Made by a program: the position numbers and the translations under genes
Notes under the pieces: generated by a model
What the model was told of the DNA's origin: nothing
Databases searched by the model: none
What the model saw: the letters and a program-made list of their open reading frames with translations, nothing else
Assembly (NCBI GenBank): GCA_902795985.1
Contig: CADBNG010000105.1
Location: forward strand, 1-11,324
Origin: an uncultured Lachnospiraceae bacterium
GTDB lineage: Bacteria > Bacillota_A > Clostridia > Lachnospirales > Lachnospiraceae
Reading direction: 5' to 3'
DNA: 11,324 nt
Part shown: positions 7,444 to 11,324 of the stretch, in pieces
Numbering within the stretch: the first letter of the stretch is position 1
How the letters are laid out: each line of letters begins with the position of its first letter

Positions 7444-7507
7444 CAGATCGGAAATTCATCACTGCAGGTTGCGTAAACCGTAAAGATTATGCAAAGGAGA
7501 ACGAATC

Positions 7508-7861
7508 ATGGTCATCGGACACTGCACTTATACGTTAAAAGAAGGATGCGCTGAAGCTTTTGTCCGTGAAGTGGATGAAAGCGGTTTTTTCAGAAATTCC
7601 AGAAATGAAGAAGGAAACATCAGCTATACGCCCTACTTTTCCGCTGATGATCCCAACACGGTTTTTGTCATTGAATGCTGGAAAAATTATGAGGATATCG
7701 CAAAGCATGAAAAGACGCCGCATCTGGCGGATCTGAATGCGGTGGCGGAGAAATATCTGATCTCGGTGACGCTGGAATATCATGAAGTGGGAAAACAGTA
7801 CGATCCGGTTCATCTGACGCTTCAGGATATGCTGGACGGATACGAGAAAAACAGGGCCTGA
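7508..7861 (+). CDS. ABM-domain protein (antibiotic biosynthesis monooxygenase / YgiN-like)
   Basis: A 117-residue small ferredoxin-like alpha/beta-barrel protein of the ABM superfamily, which includes cofactor-free quinol monooxygenases (YgiN), aldehyde-handling LsrG-type proteins and many uncharacterised members; they usually act as dimers. Family signs: N-terminal strand MVIGHCTYTLKEGC with a following helix, EGNISYTPYFSADDPNTVFV (35-54), then IECWKNYEDIAKHEKTPHL (55-73), the typical E-x-W...H...(T/S)PH pattern with E56, W58, H67 and H72. The last 20 residues extend beyond the core domain. It is transcribed alone from a strong promoter and faces the transhydroxylase operon tail-to-tail across a shared terminator. 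A true oxygenase role is doubtful in a presumed anaerobe; binding or isomerising an aromatic or quinone-like compound is a possible alternative, but this is inference. Family placement is good; function is unknown. Confidence 0.8.
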   Translation: MVIGHCTYTLKEGCAEAFVREVDESGFFRNSRNEEGNISYTPYFSADDPNTVFVIECWKNYEDIAKHEKTPHLADLNAVAEKYLISVTLEYHEVGKQYDPVHLTLQDMLDGYEKNRA

Positions 7862-7875
7862 CAGAACCGGATACC

Positions 7876-7886
7876 GTGCCAGGCAC
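7876..7886. repeat. Short palindrome GTGCCAGGCAC in the 3' intergenic region
   Basis: Perfect GTGCC-A-GGCAC palindrome 15 nt after the ABM stop codon, followed by CTTTGTCCCTTTTGTGC. A one-base loop cannot form as RNA, so it is either a DNA-level site or part of a dispersed intergenic repeat. Similar GTGCCTGGCAC strings are, from memory, common intergenic repeats in Firmicutes. Only one copy is present in the window, so repeat status is unproven. Confidence 0.3.
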
Positions 7887-7903
7887 TTTGTCCCTTTTGT
7901 GCT

Positions 7904-7954
7904 AAAAGAGAGTGCCCTATAAGTCATAAAGGCTTACAGGGCACCCTCTTTTTT
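7904..7954. terminator. Bidirectional rho-independent terminator between converging genes
   Basis: Arms 7904-7918 (AAAAGAGAGTGCCCT) and 7938-7952 (AGGGCACCCTCTTTT) pair at 14 of 15 positions. Beyond one mismatch the stem continues with TAAG/CTTA (7920-7923 / 7933-7936), leaving a 9-nt loop. Both imperfect positions are A-C on the plus strand but G-U wobbles on the minus-strand RNA, so the hairpin is fully paired for the transhydroxylase operon. T-runs flank both sides: six Ts for plus-strand transcripts and four for minus-strand transcripts. It lies between the ABM stop (7861) and the DUF364 stop (7965). Confidence 0.85.
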
Positions 7955-7964
7955 ACTTAACCGT

Positions 7965-8702
7965 TTACGCTTCTACTTTGTACCACGGCAGATTCAGCAG
8001 CCGGGAAGCGCCGGCGAACGTGGCTCCGTAGAACTTCACGTCGTTTTCGCACTCCAGGTACGGAAGAATCGTTCCGTTGCACAGGGTGCTGCCGGTCACG
8101 ATCAGGATCTTCGCCCAGGCAAAGCAGGAATCCCGGTTCGGTTTGCCGCTGTTCACGATCACGTGGAAGAAGCGGTCCTTCGTGATGTTGTCCGGGTTGC
8201 GGTCCATGGTCCAGAAATCCAGGGGTTCTTCCATGAATCTCTTGACGATGTATCCGTCATATCCGACGAGCACGATGTGATCCTTGCCGTATTTTTCCGT
8301 CACTTCCGCAAAGATCTGGTCCGCGTACTTTTTGCGGGCTTCCGGATCTTCGGAATAAACGGCATTGTCGAGCAGTCCCAGATACTTCATGACCGCGTTG
8401 ATTCCGGCAAGTACTCTGGCGTCAATGCCTCTGCCGGCCAGCGGATAAGCAAGGAGCTCTTCCAGCGTCCCGTAAAACTCCGCCGGGGTCTCCGAATAGG
8501 CTTCGCCCTTCGCGCCTTTGAAATCCGCGATGGTGGCATATTCCGGACGGTTCACCTCGGAAGGAACGTCTCCCTCCGGCATCAGGGTCTTTTCCGGCTG
8601 ATAGTTCCCGCGGACATCCACGATCTCATCCAGCAGTTCGGTTACGCCCGGGAGCGCACGGAAATTCGTTATAATCTGATCATAGATTTCCTGAATGGTC
8701 AT
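7965..8702 (-). CDS. DUF364/DUF4213-type putative metal-chelating protein
   Basis: A 245-residue cytoplasmic protein resembling the DUF364 family (C-terminal Rossmann-like domain) with a DUF4213-type N-terminal enolase-N-like domain. A crystallised family member from Desulfitobacterium suggested a heavy-metal chelation role; no reaction is established. Seen here: the N-terminal domain to about residue 115 including IDARVLAGINAVMKYLG, LVGYDGYIVKRF (145-156), and the family-typical IVTGSTLCNGTI (201-212) followed by VKFYGATFAGASRLL (222-236). The ATG at 8702 has GGGGG 9 nt upstream, overlapping the region of the small-subunit stop codon. A longer start at 8762 would overlap that gene by 46 nt and adds no conserved sequence, so it is rejected. 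It lies 14 nt after the Fe-S subunit gene and is the last gene before the terminator, so it is probably cotranscribed with the molybdoenzyme. A role in metal or cofactor delivery to that enzyme is inferred from position only. Confidence 0.75.
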   Translation of the reverse strand: MTIQEIYDQIITNFRALPGVTELLDEIVDVRGNYQPEKTLMPEGDVPSEVNRPEYATIADFKGAKGEAYSETPAEFYGTLEELLAYPLAGRGIDARVLAGINAVMKYLGLLDNAVYSEDPEARKKYADQIFAEVTEKYGKDHIVLVGYDGYIVKRFMEEPLDFWTMDRNPDNITKDRFFHVIVNSGKPNRDSCFAWAKILIVTGSTLCNGTILPYLECENDVKFYGATFAGASRLLNLPWYKVEA

Positions 8703-8716
8703 CTCTTCGCACCCCC

Positions 8717-9532
8717 TTACGCGTCTTTGCGGTCCATGGGGATATCCCCTAAGTTCACGCATTCTGCAGTATTAATCTGTTCGAAGGTCTTGCGCTCAAA
8801 GCCTTTGGCTTCGATATAAAGATCGAATTTACCCACCGGGAGGTCCTTAAACCAGAAATCACCGAACGCGTCGGTATAGGCATCCCAGGTTTTCGGCCCC
8901 TGGCTCAGATGGCAGCGGGCATGTTTAATGACCACTTCCTCCACGGGATCGTAAACCGTTCCGCCGATGAACTGGCCGGGGATGTTCCGGTAATAGACAT
9001 GGGGGCCGCATCCGGTCTCCGGCTTCATGACGTCCGCGCCGTTAATGAAATCGGCAAACTCCTCTTCTTCCCCGAAAAGGATCGCGCCGGTATGGCAGAC
9101 ATCCACGCAGCGGGGCTTTTTGCCTTCTTCCAGAAGGTGGACGCAGCCGGTACACTTCTGCGGAAGGTCCAGTTCTTCGTTCCAGTAGATGGCGCCGTAG
9201 GGGCAGGCCTCCGCGATCTGCTTCTGGCCGGCGGCCTTCTCCGGATCGATAATCACCAGTCCGTCTTCCCTCTTATAAACCGCTCCGTCCTTCGCTGCCG
9301 CAAGGCAGGCGGGTTTTTCGCAGTGGTTGCACAGGGAAGGTACATAATGGACCTTTACTTTCGGCACGGAGCCGCGGGTATATTCATTCAGTTTCAGCCA
9401 GAACTGCCCGATCAGCGGCTGCTGTTTCGCGTACGGCATCCATTCGTTGTTGCAGTGCTCATCCTTGCAGGCAAACTGGCAGTTATAACATCCGCTGCAC
9501 TTGGCAACGTCGATACAAAAAACTTTAGCCAT
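8717..9532 (-). CDS. bthL: Iron-sulfur small subunit of a transhydroxylase-like molybdoenzyme
   Basis: A 271-residue electron-transfer subunit of the DMSO-reductase family, most like the beta subunit of pyrogallol:phloroglucinol transhydroxylase of Pelobacter acidigallici. Cys motifs: C12-x2-C15-x2-C18-x3-C22; C68-x2-C71-x4-C76; a lone C110-P; and C127-x2-C130-x11-C142-x3-C146. These twelve Cys suit three [4Fe-4S] clusters. The fourth cluster of DmsB/NrfC relatives is lost, because the expected CP after C76 and the first three Cys of the third motif are missing, as in transhydroxylase. Shared text includes GAVYKREDGLVIIDPEKA and CPYGAIYWNEE. From about 188 a C-terminal beta-rich transthyretin/Cna-B-like domain follows (DAFGDFWFKDLPVGKFDLYI), again as in transhydroxylase. 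No Tat signal is present, so it is cytoplasmic. The ATG at 9532 has GGAGG 9 nt upstream and overlaps the large-subunit gene by 8 nt; the in-frame start at 9553 adds only seven residues and was not chosen. The enzyme class is confident, the substrate is not. Confidence 0.88.
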   Translation of the reverse strand: MAKVFCIDVAKCSGCYNCQFACKDEHCNNEWMPYAKQQPLIGQFWLKLNEYTRGSVPKVKVHYVPSLCNHCEKPACLAAAKDGAVYKREDGLVIIDPEKAAGQKQIAEACPYGAIYWNEELDLPQKCTGCVHLLEEGKKPRCVDVCHTGAILFGEEEEFADFINGADVMKPETGCGPHVYYRNIPGQFIGGTVYDPVEEVVIKHARCHLSQGPKTWDAYTDAFGDFWFKDLPVGKFDLYIEAKGFERKTFEQINTAECVNLGDIPMDRKDA

Positions 9533-11324
9533 GGTAGTTGTCCTCCATTTCATAGTCCTTCAGCCAGCCTTCCATGCAGACACCGAAAGCGGGGTCGAAT
9601 TTACGCTCAAACGCATGAGGCGCGCGCTTTTTCCAGTCGGCCCAGTCTTCTTCCGTGACCTTCTGCACGTCGCAGAGGAAGCCGCTGGTCGCCATACCGG
9701 TGGAATTGTAGCCCATCGGATGGGTCGGCGTGATATTGTTGATGGCGCCGCCGCGGTCCACTTCTTCGGGGATGATCGGATCAAATCTTGAACCGTGATC
9801 CACGTAGCAGGCATGCTCTACCAGACGTTCGGTGACATATGCTGCGCAAAGAACGATACCCTTCTCGTTGAAGACCTTCACGATATCGCCATGCTTGATT
9901 CCGCGCTTTTCAGCCTCTTTCGGATTCAGCCAGCAGGGCTCGTACTGATAGCCGTCTTCGCCGCGCATCTTCATGGTCTCGACTTCACGGGACCACGGAA
10001 TATCGTCGCACTGCGCATGGATTCTCCAGCGTCCATGGTTGGACATGCAAAGGAGCGGATAAGTCTTGGCTCTCTCGGAGGACAGACGCTCGTCATGCCA
10101 CGGGCCCTTTTCCACCCAGTGGGCAACCGGCGGACGTTCCATATCATCCGGGAAGTATTTCTCGATGTTGGAGGAAGAATACTCCAGAAGGCCGGTGGGC
10201 GTTTCCAGCGGATACTCTTCCGGATCCTTCACGAAGTTCGCGAAACCGACCGGAGCTTCCTGGACTTTATCCTTAACCGGAACCACGAAGATCTTCTTTT
10301 CACACCATTCTTCATAACTCATACGGTCTTCACAGCCGGTGGCCTTGTAGAAGAAACGCACACGCTCTTCTTCCGTCAGATTTCCGCCGGTGTATGCACG
10401 TACATAATCATCGCCGAACTCCTGCAGGATGCGCACGCAGATATCAAAGTCGCTTAAGGACTCTCCTCTGGGCTCGATGCAGGGCTCTTCTTTATAGATG
10501 GATACATACGTCGCGCTGGACATATCGTTTCCGATATCGTGCATCTCATGCTTGGTCAGGACCGGAAGCAGGATGTCGGCGAAGTAGCAGTCGTTCTCCA
10601 TCCAGGGATGCTGCACGACCATGCACTCGATATCCGGATCACGGTATGCCTTCTGGAACTTGAAGCCGTCATTCCAGCAGGTGATATTGCACGGAGCCGT
10701 GGACCAGATCATATGGACTCTGCTCATGCCCGGTCTCGGATACTGCCATCTGTTGAACTGGTCGTATACGGTCGGTACACGGTTGTTGCCCGGTCTCGGG
10801 TTCTGGCCGGTGGAGAAGCAGCTCATGCCGGTCCATTCCGCATGCTTGTCGACAATCGCCGTCTGCACCAGACATCTCGGGATATACTGTTTCGGGCCGG
10901 GAAGGATCTTGAACAGATCCACGATCTCCGGCACTTTGTCCTTCAGCGTCTCAGGCAGCGCGAAACGGTTCATGAAGATATCCTTCGGGATATCGCCGGG
11001 AACGGTTCTCGTCGCGTCGCAGATATGCGGCATGACCGGAGTGAATTCCGGTGTGTACGGCAGCGGATAATTCGTTGCCCACATGTTCCACTCGATCATC
11101 TTGCACTGGTGGACGCCCGGTTTTCCGAGGCCTCTCATACCCAGGAGCATGATCTCCAGACGGGCCGGCTCGGTTCCGTACGGTCCGCGGATGTAGCTGC
11201 CGCCGTTACCGTGGCAGATGGAGACGATGCTGTCTGCCCAGTAATCCGCCAGGGCCTTGATCGTCCAGACCGGAACGCCGCACTTCTCGCTGGCCCATTT
11301 CGGGGTCTTCGGAATGCCGTCTTC
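9525..11324 (-). CDS. athL: Large molybdopterin subunit of a transhydroxylase-like enzyme (C-terminal 599 residues)
   Basis: The open frame runs unbroken to the right edge, so the first ATG in the window (11150) is internal; 58 further codons upstream read in frame, starting EDGIPKTPKWASEKCGVP. Transhydroxylase large subunits have about 875 residues, so roughly 275 N-terminal residues, including the Mo-ligand region, lie outside. Seen here (fragment numbering): ICHGNGGSYIRGPYGTEPAR (36-55), MLLGMRGLGKPGVHQ (59-73), FSTGQNPRPGNNRVP (170-184), IECMVVQHPWMENDCYFADI (232-251) followed by LLPVLTKHE, and the C-terminal dinucleotide-binding domain from about 422 with CMSNHGRWRIHAQ and GIKHGDIVKVFNEKGI. 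It belongs to the Mo/W-bisPGD DMSO-reductase family. Known transhydroxylase (EC 1.97.1.2) moves a hydroxyl between a tetrahydroxybenzene cosubstrate and pyrogallol to give phloroglucinol. The subunit pairing with a three-cluster, beta-domain-bearing partner supports this class; related catechol dehydroxylases or hydroxyhydroquinone-type enzymes cannot be excluded. Confidence 0.85.
   Translation of the reverse strand, partial: EDGIPKTPKWASEKCGVPVWTIKALADYWADSIVSICHGNGGSYIRGPYGTEPARLEIMLLGMRGLGKPGVHQCKMIEWNMWATNYPLPYTPEFTPVMPHICDATRTVPGDIPKDIFMNRFALPETLKDKVPEIVDLFKILPGPKQYIPRCLVQTAIVDKHAEWTGMSCFSTGQNPRPGNNRVPTVYDQFNRWQYPRPGMSRVHMIWSTAPCNITCWNDGFKFQKAYRDPDIECMVVQHPWMENDCYFADILLPVLTKHEMHDIGNDMSSATYVSIYKEEPCIEPRGESLSDFDICVRILQEFGDDYVRAYTGGNLTEEERVRFFYKATGCEDRMSYEEWCEKKIFVVPVKDKVQEAPVGFANFVKDPEEYPLETPTGLLEYSSSNIEKYFPDDMERPPVAHWVEKGPWHDERLSSERAKTYPLLCMSNHGRWRIHAQCDDIPWSREVETMKMRGEDGYQYEPCWLNPKEAEKRGIKHGDIVKVFNEKGIVLCAAYVTERLVEHACYVDHGSRFDPIIPEEVDRGGAINNITPTHPMGYNSTGMATSGFLCDVQKVTEEDWADWKKRAPHAFERKFDPAFGVCMEGWLKDYEMEDNYHG

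Noticed and set aside
8703..8762. Longer start for the DUF364 protein at 8762
   Set aside because: The extra 20 residues would overlap the Fe-S subunit gene, carry no conserved sequence, and lie ahead of a better-placed GGGGG ribosome site for the ATG at 8702.
1..11324. CRISPR array, tRNA, rRNA, insertion sequence or phage gene
   Set aside because: No regularly spaced repeats, cloverleaf sequence, transposase or integrase motif was found on either strand.

Overview
The window reads as part of the chromosome of an anaerobic, fermentative bacterium, most likely Bacillota/Clostridia from a gut-type habitat. The reasons are the LL-diaminopimelate aminotransferase route of lysine/peptidoglycan synthesis, strong purine-rich ribosome binding sites, consensus sigma-A promoter elements, a Clostridia-style galactokinase signature, and a transhydroxylase-type molybdoenzyme otherwise known from anaerobic degraders of trihydroxybenzenes. 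The species cannot be named from the sequence. Nearly all genes lie on the minus strand and are described in their direction of transcription, from right to left.

Region 1 (11324 to 7965, minus strand) is an operon that enters from outside the window. It encodes the large molybdopterin subunit (N-terminus missing) and the iron-sulfur small subunit of a pyrogallol hydroxytransferase (transhydroxylase)-like enzyme. The two reading frames overlap by 8 nt. A DUF364/DUF4213-type putative metal-chelating protein follows 14 nt later. The operon ends at a long hairpin (7904-7954) shared with a converging gene.

Region 2 (7414-7861, plus strand) is the only plus-strand gene. It is a small ABM-fold (antibiotic biosynthesis monooxygenase / YgiN-like) protein behind a near-perfect sigma-A promoter. 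Its upstream region (7299-7507) is divergent and also carries the likely promoter, a leader hairpin and candidate operator palindromes for the next operon.

Region 3 (7298 to 1543, minus strand) is a tight four-gene galactoside operon: a GPH-family sugar:cation symporter, a cytoplasmic GH36-type alpha-galactosidase with a TTG start, an unfamiliar 477-residue protein with GT-B glycosyltransferase-like motifs, and a GHMP galactokinase. The probable logic is import of an alpha-galactoside, hydrolysis in the cytoplasm and phosphorylation of the released galactose. The GT-B-like protein is the unexplained member. No galT or galE is visible.

Region 4 (1500 to 1, minus strand) holds dapL, which seems to have its own -10 element, and then the first 47 codons of a membrane-anchored or exported protein that may be a peptidoglycan L,D-transpeptidase-type protein.

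The parts most worth a second look are the transhydroxylase plus DUF364 operon and the GT-B-like gene inside the galactoside operon. I see no rRNA, tRNA, CRISPR array, insertion sequence or phage gene.
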